A stretch of DNA of 9,268 nucleotides from Ignavibacteriales bacterium. GTDB taxonomy: Bacteria; Bacteroidota; Ignavibacteria; Ignavibacteriales; Melioribacteraceae. The stretch spans positions 1 to 9,268 of the forward strand of contig JALWSN010000038.1 in the NCBI GenBank assembly GCA_027080245.1, written 5' to 3'. The notes beneath the pieces are model-generated. The model was not told the origin of the DNA, did not search any database, and was given only the letters and a program-made list of their open reading frames with translations. Below are positions 1-6,904 of the stretch, in pieces (position 1 is the first letter of the stretch; each line of letters starts with the position of its first letter). Made by a program: the position numbers and the translations under genes.

Positions 1-2393
1 GCGGAAACGTCTGCTGGAGTTCCGCTTGCCCATTCGTCGTCGCCAGCCCATTTTAATTGCATGTCAACAAAATCGGCTCCATCGGTAATCGTGCTACCAA
101 AGAAATTAAAGCCATTATCCATACCACCAAAGAATTGAGAACCGCCCCAGTTAACGCCGGATACCCAGCGATCGCCCTGGTAATCCCAGTCTTTAATTCC
201 GGGAGGCGGGCCCATTATCTTAATACTCATTCCATCAATAATTGGTGGAGTTTTAATACCTTTTGCATCCGGTTCAAACAATGGTTGATTGTCAACTATC
301 GTATTGCCGTCGCCGTCTTTTAAGCCCCATACGGTTTGACCGTAAGTGGCGGAATTTGTATCTAAATCCGTATGGAAGAATGTTGAATATGTCTTACCTG
401 TCAATTGCGTTGGATCTATAATTTTAACGTCAACGGTGCCTTCGCTAACGCCTTTTGTATGTTCAACCGTCAATGCTTGACCAAACTCACCTTCAACCCT
501 GCTTCCAGGCGGAGGTGTTTGCGGCGTAACCTCCAATACTTTTAACGGCGATTCTAACACGTTCGGAACGGCGTTAGGATCCGGATTAACCGCGTAAGCA
601 GTAACAGCAAAGTAATATTTTGTTCCGTTACGAAGCCTTGCGCCGCTGTTAAAAGCGTCGCCCTTAATAGCATATTGGCGTTGTAAGCCGCTTTCAGTGC
701 CGAATTTCAATACTTTAGGCAATACTATTCCGCCCTGTTGATCGAAATCCTGTCCAATAACTTTTCCGATACCGTCAATTACGTCAAAAGTAGCAAGCAT
801 TTTAGCATCGTTAAACGAAGCGTTTCTTGAAGGCAACTGGTAAACAACGTAACCTTCAAAATTAAAGCCTGCGTCGCTAAAGTTTTCGATTGCGTCAATA
901 TTGGGATCTGTATCCCATCTTAACAATACTTCTCTATCCAATTCGCGAACAGTAACGGCAGGTGTAGGAGGAGTTTTAGGTACCTGGAATAAATTATCGT
1001 AAACAGCTTGAGCTTGCTTGTCGTAGAACTTCAATAACGATACCGCGCCAAGTCTGTCAACATTCCCAAAACCGCCTGCTGCAATCTCGGCGATTACAAC
1101 TTCCTGAGTATCGCCGGCGGCCATTGTAAACGGACCTGAAACCATACCATCTCTTCTATCTCCTGGTGGGTGGAGAATACCGTCAATCCAGCCTGTTCCT
1201 GCAACTGGGTCGCCGGAAAGAGCAAATTTAGTTTCTTGCCCCGTAGTAGGATCAACAAACGGAGCACCGGTTGTTGTTACCCTACCGTTAAACAGGTTCC
1301 AGAATTCAAGCGAACCTTCGTAATCACCCAACGGTGGGTCTGTGTAAATCGGGTCGCCGTTAATAAAGAAATAGTGAGCGGACATCGGAAGGTTTTTATA
1401 TCCGCTTATTATTTTATTGTGAAATACTGCTTTGTCGTTAGGATCGCCTGTAGGAACTATGGGACCCTGGAAGAAGTCGAATCCAATTGCTGGAACTGTT
1501 TTACCATATTGCTGGTCGATAGCGTCGCCGTTGTAAGTGTACATCAAGGACAAATCAACATCGCAACCTACGAAGTCGTCGTCAAAACCGCCCAGGTCGC
1601 AATCTGCCCAATAGGAAACGAACATTGAGTCGAAATCATTTGAGCTTCTATTAATGATAATATACTTCCTGAACATCATATTTCCAAGCGCAGAAGTGGA
1701 TTTGTAACCCCACATCGTGGCTTGCATTTCGATTCCCATGTGCGGCGAGCCGTACAATTTTTTAGTCGTGTTGTCGTCCAAATCGTTTGCTACAAACCAA
1801 ACAGTTTGGTCTGCGCCGGGAACTCCTGGAATGTCAACAGCAGGGTTGTACTTTCCGTCTCCGTCAACGTCAGTATAGGGAGCACCCCAATCTGCAGGCC
1901 ATTCGTTCCAATCTTTTTCATACTGAGCCCTAATTTCGGCTTCCGTTCCCTCGCCGTCGTTAATTTCAGAGGAAACATCGCCTGTTTTCCAATCAGGTCT
2001 AACTCTGTAGATTCTTGCGCCCGGATCATCTGGGCTCTGGGCTGTTCCGTCAGGTAGTATTCTACCTGGCAACAACCCCTGCTGATACGTAGAACCGCCA
2101 ACGCGAATCTTACCGTTTACTTTTGCGCCCCACACAAGACCCGATTCGAACACAACATTCTTGTTGCTGCCTTTCGGGTAAATGAAGCCGCCGTTTCCGT
2201 AAGGATCGATATCGGAGTTGCCATTATCATAAATCCACGTGGACACATTGTTAATATTAAAGTGGGTTGCTGATGGCTGTCCGTTAGTCTTCTTGAGTGA
2301 TTGTGTTTTTTTACCCACTCCTTCCGCATTTATTTGCACAATGGCAAATAAAACGAGAAATATGAAGGTAAAACCAATTTTTAATTTTTTCAT
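1..2393 (-). CDS. Large exported protein of unknown function with FN3-like module (3'-truncated by window edge)
   Basis: The frame from the ATG at 2393 stays open for 797 codons and runs off the left edge, so the C-terminus is missing. Residues 1-23 look like a Sec signal peptide (MKK, hydrophobic core, likely cut after INA23) with no lipobox Cys. Residues about 45-440 form a region I do not recognise as a named domain, with blocks such as VWGAKVNGKIRVGGSTY (87-103), PGADQTVWFVANDLD (192-206), GIEMQATMWGY (220-230) and IGFDFFQGP (303-311). Asp175/177/179 with Asp187 resemble a calcium-binding loop. The only two cysteines, Cys265 and Cys277, sit in an Asp-rich cluster. Residues about 475-622 look like an FN3 fold (VLLRWDTDP; FEGYVVYQLP; TKYYFAVTAYAV) with a long insertion. 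A further block follows (IDPTQLTGKTYSTFF; PIIDGMSIKIMGPPPG). From memory, similar proteins occur in Ignavibacteria and related phyla, often ending in a type IX sorting domain; that end is not visible here. It lies directly behind the TonB receptor, so co-expression and a surface role are inferred. Shorter minus-strand frames inside it are out of register; I see no frameshift. Confidence 0.88.
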   Translation of the reverse strand, partial: MKKLKIGFTFIFLVLFAIVQINAEGVGKKTQSLKKTNGQPSATHFNINNVSTWIYDNGNSDIDPYGNGGFIYPKGSNKNVVFESGLVWGAKVNGKIRVGGSTYQQGLLPGRILPDGTAQSPDDPGARIYRVRPDWKTGDVSSEINDGEGTEAEIRAQYEKDWNEWPADWGAPYTDVDGDGKYNPAVDIPGVPGADQTVWFVANDLDDNTTKKLYGSPHMGIEMQATMWGYKSTSALGNMMFRKYIIINRSSNDFDSMFVSYWADCDLGGFDDDFVGCDVDLSLMYTYNGDAIDQQYGKTVPAIGFDFFQGPIVPTGDPNDKAVFHNKIISGYKNLPMSAHYFFINGDPIYTDPPLGDYEGSLEFWNLFNGRVTTTGAPFVDPTTGQETKFALSGDPVAGTGWIDGILHPPGDRRDGMVSGPFTMAAGDTQEVVIAEIAAGGFGNVDRLGAVSLLKFYDKQAQAVYDNLFQVPKTPPTPAVTVRELDREVLLRWDTDPNIDAIENFSDAGFNFEGYVVYQLPSRNASFNDAKMLATFDVIDGIGKVIGQDFDQQGGIVLPKVLKFGTESGLQRQYAIKGDAFNSGARLRNGTKYYFAVTAYAVNPDPNAVPNVLESPLKVLEVTPQTPPPGSRVEGEFGQALTVEHTKGVSEGTVDVKIIDPTQLTGKTYSTFFHTDLDTNSATYGQTVWGLKDGDGNTIVDNQPLFEPDAKGIKTPPIIDGMSIKIMGPPPGIKDWDYQGDRWVSGVNWGGSQFFGGMDNGFNFFGSTITDGADFVDMQLKWAGDDEWASGTPADVS

Positions 2394-2402
2394 AATTTTA
2401 TG

Positions 2403-2408
2403 CTCCTT
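2403..2408 (-). promoter_or_regulatory. Ribosome binding site of the exported protein gene
   Basis: AAGGAG on the minus strand, 9 nt before the ATG at 2393. It fixes that start and shows that this gene has its own initiation site within the 38-bp gap behind the receptor gene. Confidence 0.8.
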
Positions 2409-2431
2409 AAAATATTATTTCTTCATTAATT

Positions 2432-5400
2432 TTAATATTCAAAACGAATACCAAATAATATTTGGCGAGCGTCAGAATAGAATCCATTATAGTCCAAACC
2501 AATGGCTTTGTACAATCTCTTGTAAATTTGGCCATAAGTCTCAACTAATCTTCCACCAAGAGCTGGATCGGAAATATAACCATCATCATTTGCAGCACCT
2601 GTTCTGATGTAAACATTTTCAACGTTTCTGATATCAAACAAATTCAATACTCTTACGTAAACATTCAAACCTAATTTATCCATAATTCTAAAGGTCTTAT
2701 CAACCTTCAAGTCCACGTTAAAGCTACTCGGTGTAAGAGAAGAATTCAACGGTTCGATAGCCGTTCTAAACCTTGCGTCGCTTTCAATGTTTGCGCCGCC
2801 GATTCCACGTGTGAACGGATGACCGCTTGAGAATGTAGCTAATACGGAAACGCCGAATTCATGCAACAATGCAGGACCGTCGTTCGGACCGAATCTGTAA
2901 TCCAAGAATACTGTTCCATAAAACGGTTTGTTGTAAGTTAAAGGCGATACGTACTGCGGTCTGAATACCTGTCCTTCAACCGGAGCGCCAACTATACCTG
3001 CGTTCGAGTTCGGGAAAGAACCCGTTCCTTCGGCATCCTGAAATGTTATCGAAGCTTGTCCCATAATTCTATGGAACCTTCTCATGTTCAACTGAAGTTC
3101 AAGACCTTTCGTTGTGGAAAAGTCGCCGTTTGCTTTAATGTTGTAAGAATGATACGGAGAATTAGGATCTGTATCTTGAATGTCGAAGAAAATTTGACCT
3201 CTTACGTCGTCGTAATATCCGGTAATATCAAATGCCAAGAAGTCGGTAATTTGCTGTCTGAAACCCACTTCGTAGTGAGTTTTTCTGATTGGATGCAAGT
3301 TAGCTCCCGATGGGTTCGCAAAGAAGAAGCTTTGCCCCAATTGGTATGCCAACGCATGATAGCCCAAATAAGCTTCCTGCAGAGGAGGTTTCTGGACATA
3401 TTTACCATAACCGGCATAAAATACTGTTCTGTCCGTAACGGGGAAGGATACGCTTAACCTTGGACTTAAATAAGAATATGTAGGAACTTTTACAAATCCT
3501 TTCATATCCAAATTACCGTCCGTCCAAACCGAACCTAACCCTAATTCGGGCTTAGTAGGATCTTTGAACATTAAGTTGTCCATGTCAAAATAATCGTAGC
3601 GTAAACCAACGTTCAGAATTATATCGCTGTACTCCAATCTATCCTGGATATAAGCACCAACATCCAATGGCTTGTGAGGAGCGTCGAATCCGTTATCGGA
3701 TTTATTGCCATAAACGTCGTAACCGTAATTGTCAACGCCATGACGAATTAAAATGTCTCTCTTCATCTTTAAGATGTCGTTTGCGGAAGGATCTTTACCA
3801 TTCTGAGTTTTAAATTCTTGCTCAGCCTGGTATAGTTCTTTTGCAAAACCGCTCTGCGAACCAACGCCCCAGAATCTGGAAACGTAATATTTAAATTCGC
3901 CGCCTAATTTCAAGTAATTGTGTTTGTTTGGATTGTAAGTAAAGTCCAAGCGACCCGAGTAACCCATTCTTTCGGATTTGGAATGGTTTACCGGAATGGA
4001 ATTAGGCTGCGCAAATCTGAACCCATAAATATCTAAGCTGGTCGGCTGATAATATCTTCTTTCTTCCGGCGTCACGCCTTTTTGAGTCCACTGGTCCATT
4101 TCCCTTGGCAATCTGTGCCATACGGCGCCTGCTTTTGCGTTTGCAACGCTATCGCCGTATGCCCAATAATTGTCTTTCAAATATTGGTCGCCAACGTCGC
4201 TATTGGCGAAATAAAAACCAGCCGTAGCTTGATAGTACATTGTTTTACTTAAAACATGAGTCAATTTCACGGTGAAAGAACCGTTTGACCACTCGTTTAA
4301 ACCATATCTGTTTCTTAATAATTGAGTAACTCCGGAAGCGCCTAATTGAGACCAACCGCTTGTGTAAGTTCCTGCAAGACGTAATTTAAGAGGATTCAAA
4401 TCGAACGACAATGTAGCAGAATGAGTATAATATTGTTGCTGTTGATTTTTTCTTACGCCTTGAGGATAAACTAAATTAATAGAATCATTATAGATGGGAT
4501 TCGTATTGTAATCGGTTTTAACAGGACCAATGTCTATTCCGGGGTATCCCTTCTTAGCTCTTGAACGGTCATATTTGTAATCCAAATTGTAGAAGAATTT
4601 AACCCCTTTAAATAATGGACCGCTCAACGAAAAACTGGTCTCGTTGTTACCGTACCAGTAAGTTCCCAATCTTTTAGTTTGATTTAAGAAATCGCTTTTG
4701 GATTGGAATCCAATATTATCGGTAATAAATTCCAGACTTGAGTGGAGTTGATTTCCACCCGTCTTTAATTGTGTACGAATAATACCTGCGTTCGAACCGC
4801 CGTATTCAGCTGTATAGCCACCGGCTTCTACCTGTAATTCTTCAACTGCGTCGTTTGAAATTGTTACGTTCCTCAATCCTGTTTCAGGGTCGGAAATCGA
4901 AATTCCTTCGAGGTAATAACCAACGTCCGTTCTACGGCTACCTCTCAAGTGAATTCCATCGTTGTACTGAACAACGCCGGGTTGAAGTGTTAAAATAGTT
5001 TGAACGCCTCTAACAGGCAGATTCTTAATGTCCTCGCTGGTAACATCTCTAATTGCCGTTGTGGCGTCTTTCTTAATTAGTTCTCTTTTAGCGACAACCG
5101 TTACGGTTTGAACGCTAATGTTCTCGGGCGTTAACTGAAAATTAAGGTCGGTTGTAAGACCTTCGCTTACGCGAACATTTTCAATAGTTAATGAATGATA
5201 TCCTAAATATGAAGCCTTTACGGTATAAACACCGGGTTGCAAGTTAAGAATGATAAATTCCCCATTTGCATCCGTTGCCGCGCCGAAAGATGTACCCACT
5301 ATTATTACGTTCGCAGCAACTAATGGTTCACCCGTGGATTTATCAGTCACCTTACCTTTAATTCTACCGTTTGCCCCCCATGTCAGCATAGCTGGTATCA

Positions 5401-5440
5401 GGACAAACAGAGAAAAAATGTAAAATATTTTACGACTCAT
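2432..5440 (-). CDS. TonB-dependent outer-membrane receptor with carboxypeptidase-regulatory-like N-terminal domain
   Basis: Complete at 1002 residues, a usual length for this receptor class. Residues 1-23 are a signal peptide (MSRK, hydrophobic core, probable cut after WGA). Residues about 26-104 form a carboxypeptidase-regulatory-like beta-sandwich (GRIKGKVTDKSTGEPL; GVYTVKASYLGY). TVTVVA near 112-117 could serve as the TonB box, which is inference. The plug follows at about 125-230 (NLPVRGVQTILTLQPGV, HLRGSRRTDVGYYLEG, GGYTAEYGGSNAGII). The rest is beta-barrel rich in alternating aromatic and polar residues, ending in LFGIRFEY with a C-terminal aromatic residue as expected for outer-membrane insertion. 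There are no cysteines. Family knowledge says such proteins import large or scarce ligands across the outer membrane using proton-motive force relayed by TonB-ExbBD; the ligand cannot be read from the sequence. A polar stretch around residues 555-600 (QNGKDPSANDILKMKRD) is probably a large extracellular loop. The gene appears to head a two-gene unit with the exported protein downstream. No SusD gene is adjacent, so I would not call it SusC. Confidence 0.93.
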   Translation of the reverse strand: MSRKIFYIFSLFVLIPAMLTWGANGRIKGKVTDKSTGEPLVAANVIIVGTSFGAATDANGEFIILNLQPGVYTVKASYLGYHSLTIENVRVSEGLTTDLNFQLTPENISVQTVTVVAKRELIKKDATTAIRDVTSEDIKNLPVRGVQTILTLQPGVVQYNDGIHLRGSRRTDVGYYLEGISISDPETGLRNVTISNDAVEELQVEAGGYTAEYGGSNAGIIRTQLKTGGNQLHSSLEFITDNIGFQSKSDFLNQTKRLGTYWYGNNETSFSLSGPLFKGVKFFYNLDYKYDRSRAKKGYPGIDIGPVKTDYNTNPIYNDSINLVYPQGVRKNQQQQYYTHSATLSFDLNPLKLRLAGTYTSGWSQLGASGVTQLLRNRYGLNEWSNGSFTVKLTHVLSKTMYYQATAGFYFANSDVGDQYLKDNYWAYGDSVANAKAGAVWHRLPREMDQWTQKGVTPEERRYYQPTSLDIYGFRFAQPNSIPVNHSKSERMGYSGRLDFTYNPNKHNYLKLGGEFKYYVSRFWGVGSQSGFAKELYQAEQEFKTQNGKDPSANDILKMKRDILIRHGVDNYGYDVYGNKSDNGFDAPHKPLDVGAYIQDRLEYSDIILNVGLRYDYFDMDNLMFKDPTKPELGLGSVWTDGNLDMKGFVKVPTYSYLSPRLSVSFPVTDRTVFYAGYGKYVQKPPLQEAYLGYHALAYQLGQSFFFANPSGANLHPIRKTHYEVGFRQQITDFLAFDITGYYDDVRGQIFFDIQDTDPNSPYHSYNIKANGDFSTTKGLELQLNMRRFHRIMGQASITFQDAEGTGSFPNSNAGIVGAPVEGQVFRPQYVSPLTYNKPFYGTVFLDYRFGPNDGPALLHEFGVSVLATFSSGHPFTRGIGGANIESDARFRTAIEPLNSSLTPSSFNVDLKVDKTFRIMDKLGLNVYVRVLNLFDIRNVENVYIRTGAANDDGYISDPALGGRLVETYGQIYKRLYKAIGLDYNGFYSDARQILFGIRFEY

Positions 5441-5446
5441 ATTTAA

Positions 5447-5451
5447 CTCCT
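5447..5451 (-). promoter_or_regulatory. Ribosome binding site of the TonB receptor gene
   Basis: AGGAG on the minus strand, 6 nt before the ATG at 5440, supporting that start. The protein then begins directly with a signal peptide. Confidence 0.8.
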
Positions 5452-5499
5452 AAAATTTTGTTTTGAAAATTTGGTTAGTTGAGGAAATGAGAGTTAGTT

Positions 5500-5520
5500 T
5501 TACGTCATAATGTTACCTCC
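5500..5520 (-). other. Two-codon ORF with strong Shine-Dalgarno in the receptor leader
   Basis: On the minus strand GGAGGT (5515-5520, itself preceded by further Gs) lies 6 nt before ATG-ACG-TAA (5508-5500), encoding only Met-Thr. It sits about 60 nt upstream of the receptor start, downstream of the candidate promoter. The Shine-Dalgarno is better than those of the real genes here, so ribosomes may bind the leader. Whether it is translated or regulates anything is inference. Confidence 0.35.
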
Positions 5521-5556
5521 CCCGAAATTATTAATAAAATAATTCTTTAGTGCTGA

Positions 5557-5584
5557 AATATAAAAAAAAAATTTTTTTTTGCAA
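5557..5584 (-). promoter_or_regulatory. Candidate sigma70-type promoter for the receptor operon
   Basis: On the minus strand TTGCAA (5579-5584) and TATATT (5557-5562) are separated by 16 bp, matching 4 of 6 and 5 of 6 positions of the -35 and -10 consensus. The spacer is almost wholly the A10T9 tract at 5562-5580. Transcription would start near 5550 and give a leader of roughly 110 nt. The region is very AT-rich, so chance matches are easy. I found no Bacteroidetes-type TAnnTTTG motif as an alternative. Confidence 0.4.
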
Positions 5585-5596
5585 TACTAAATTGCA
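5580..5596 (-). repeat. Inverted repeat TGCAAT-N5-ATTGCA next to an A/T tract (possible weak terminator or operator)
   Basis: Two perfect 6-bp arms (5580-5585 and 5591-5596) flank a 5-nt spacer. On the minus strand it follows thioredoxin and is followed by nine A and ten T, so it could act as a weak intrinsic terminator. The stem has only two G-C pairs. It also overlaps the candidate -35 box, so a regulator site is an alternative reading. Confidence 0.3.
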
Positions 5597-5627
5597 TAAT
5601 AAAAACAATATTTCCAATGCCTGAATG

Positions 5628-5640
5628 TGAGTTTAACTCA
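5628..5640. repeat. 13-bp palindrome TGAGTT-T-AACTCA
   Basis: A perfect palindrome with one central base, 42 bp past the thioredoxin stop and about 45 bp upstream of the candidate receptor -35 box. No T-tract follows it on the minus strand, which argues against a terminator. A dimeric regulator site is possible but unproven. Confidence 0.35.
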
Positions 5641-5681
5641 ATAAATTTAATACAACCATAGATTACAAATGCGGAAAACTC

Positions 5682-6008
5682 CTACTGCGCTAATAATTTC
5701 TCCACTCTTTCAACAAACATTTGCTTAGGAACCGCGCCAATTACCGTGTCCTTCAGTTCTCCGTTTTTAAAAAATAAAACCGTTGGAATGCTCCTTACGC
5801 CAAATCTAATCGCGGTTTGTTGATTAACATCCACATCTAATTTACCAACTTTTAACCTGCCATCGTAAGTTTCGGCCAGCTCTTCCATGATGGGATGAAT
5901 TAACCTGCACGGACCGCACCAAGCAGCCCAAAAATCAATAATCACTGGCAACTCGGAATTAGTAACTTCCTGCTCGAAATTAGCGTCGGTAATTTCAACT
6001 GGTTTCAT
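5682..6008 (-). CDS. trxA: Thioredoxin
   Basis: A small cytoplasmic thiol-disulfide oxidoreductase of 108 residues, the standard size for a stand-alone thioredoxin with no signal peptide or membrane segment. The active site is WCGPC (Cys31 and Cys34). The buried Asp25 in IIDFWAAWCGPC, the cis-proline Pro75 in RSIPT and Gly91 all match the classical family. In the cell such proteins are reduced by thioredoxin reductase and supply electrons to ribonucleotide reductase, peroxiredoxins and other targets. The start at 6008 is supported by AAGGAG 5 nt upstream. The gene begins 17 bp after the reductase stop, so the two are very likely co-transcribed. All key residues are present and nothing looks degraded. 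Confidence 0.96.
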   Translation of the reverse strand: MKPVEITDANFEQEVTNSELPVIIDFWAAWCGPCRLIHPIMEELAETYDGRLKVGKLDVDVNQQTAIRFGVRSIPTVLFFKNGELKDTVIGAVPKQMFVERVEKLLAQ

Positions 6009-6013
6009 TTTAT

Positions 6014-6019
6014 CTCCTT
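6014..6019 (-). promoter_or_regulatory. Ribosome binding site of trxA
   Basis: AAGGAG on the minus strand, 5 nt before the thioredoxin ATG and inside the 17-bp gap after the upstream stop codon. Confidence 0.8.
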
Positions 6020-6025
6020 TAAAAA

Positions 6026-6850
6026 TTACTTAATTTGCCTACTTACTTTTTCACCCGTGTAATTTACAATATATTCACCGCCGTCAACGGCAATTACGTT
6101 GCCCGAGACCCAATCGGCTTCGGGGCGGCACAAAAGGGAAATCACGTTAGCGATATCTTCCGGAGTGGTAAGCCTCCCACCCGGATTTTTCATCTTAGCC
6201 GATTTGAGCATAACATCGTTGCCCGGAATTTTACGTAACGCAGGCGTGTCCGTTACTCCCGCCATTATTGCGTTTGCGGTTATTCCCATTCCGCCAAGCT
6301 CAACGGCAAGCTGTCGAATGTGCGCCTCGAGCGAGGCTTTAGCCGCCGAAACGGCTCCGTAATTGGGAATAACAGTTTGGGAACCTGCGCTGGTCAACCC
6401 GAAAATTCTACCGCCTTTAGCGAATAAATCTCTTTCGATTAATCCTTGAGTCCAATAAACCAAAGTGTGCGCCATTACGTCCAGTGTCATTTGCATTTGA
6501 GCGGGGGTAATTCTTTCGTTGGGATCTTTTGAAATGTAAGGCTTTAATGAGCCGAAAGCTAAGGAGTGAATTAGAACATGAACATGAGGATGCTCTTTCG
6601 TGGCGAATCTTTCTTTTATTTCGTCAAGGATGTCGTTTCTTTTTATTGGGTCTGCGGCGTTGGCGTTGAAGAATACCGCTTTGTGTCCGGTGCTTTGAAT
6701 TTTCTTTTTAATTTTTTCTACGTTTGACATTGTGGCTTGTCTGTCCAAATGAATGCCGAAAATGTGGTAGCCGTCTTTGGCCAACCTAACGGCGCTTGCG
6801 CCGCCAAACCCAGATGACGCTCCTAAAATCAGAGCCCATTTCTTTTCCAT
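6026..6850 (-). CDS. Short-chain dehydrogenase, probable enoyl-ACP reductase of the FabI/FabL type
   Basis: A 274-residue Rossmann-fold oxidoreductase. The N-terminal nucleotide-binding motif is GASSGFGG (10-17). The candidate catalytic pair is Tyr164 and Lys171 in PNYGAVSAAKASLEA: Tyr-X6-Lys spacing, as in enoyl-ACP reductases FabI and FabL, rather than the Tyr-X3-Lys of classical SDRs. HSLAFGS (95-101) recalls the FabI HSIAFAP block. TDTPALRKIPGN (200-211) and the WVSGNVIAVDGGEYI end (247-261) look more like FabL. The likely role is NAD(P)H-dependent reduction of the trans-2-enoyl-ACP double bond, the last step of each fatty-acid elongation cycle. An uncharacterised SDR with another substrate remains possible, since the glycine motif is of classical type. 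The ATG at 6850 has only a weak Shine-Dalgarno (GCGAG), but the protein starts just before the first Rossmann strand, as expected. It lies 75 bp after dnaE and 17 bp before trxA. Confidence 0.82.
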   Translation of the reverse strand: MEKKWALILGASSGFGGASAVRLAKDGYHIFGIHLDRQATMSNVEKIKKKIQSTGHKAVFFNANAADPIKRNDILDEIKERFATKEHPHVHVLIHSLAFGSLKPYISKDPNERITPAQMQMTLDVMAHTLVYWTQGLIERDLFAKGGRIFGLTSAGSQTVIPNYGAVSAAKASLEAHIRQLAVELGGMGITANAIMAGVTDTPALRKIPGNDVMLKSAKMKNPGGRLTTPEDIANVISLLCRPEADWVSGNVIAVDGGEYIVNYTGEKVSRQIK

Positions 6851-6873
6851 GTTACTCGCTTAATTATTAGAAA

Positions 6874-6888
6874 AAGTTTACGAAACTT
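6874..6888 (-). terminator. Weak hairpin followed by a short T run between dnaE and the SDR gene
   Basis: On the minus strand AAGTTT-CGT-AAACTT runs straight into more T (AAACTTTTTCT). The shape is that of a small intrinsic terminator or attenuator, but the 6-bp stem has only one G-C pair, so read-through into the SDR gene is likely. Confidence 0.25.
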
Positions 6889-6904
6889 AAACATTTGATT
6901 TCGC

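Noticed and set aside
57..2057. Plus-strand ORFs at 57-323, 1170-1628 and 1722-2057
   Set aside because: All lie antisense to the exported protein gene, lack ribosome binding sites and resemble no protein family I know.
1790..2329. Two short minus-strand ORFs (1790-2101 and 2117-2329) that could suggest a broken gene
   Set aside because: They are out of register with the ATG at 2393, whose own frame stays open for 797 codons with a signal peptide and coherent protein-like composition. They are shadows, not fragments of a frameshifted gene.
2239..3457. Plus-strand ORFs at 2239-2607 and 3056-3457
   Set aside because: They are antisense to the 5' end of the exported protein gene or to the receptor gene and have no family-like features.
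1..5440. SusC/SusD polysaccharide-utilisation pair
   Set aside because: The receptor has the N-terminal regulatory-like domain shared with SusC, but the neighbour has no lipobox and no SusD-like features, and no glycoside hydrolase or sugar regulator is in view.
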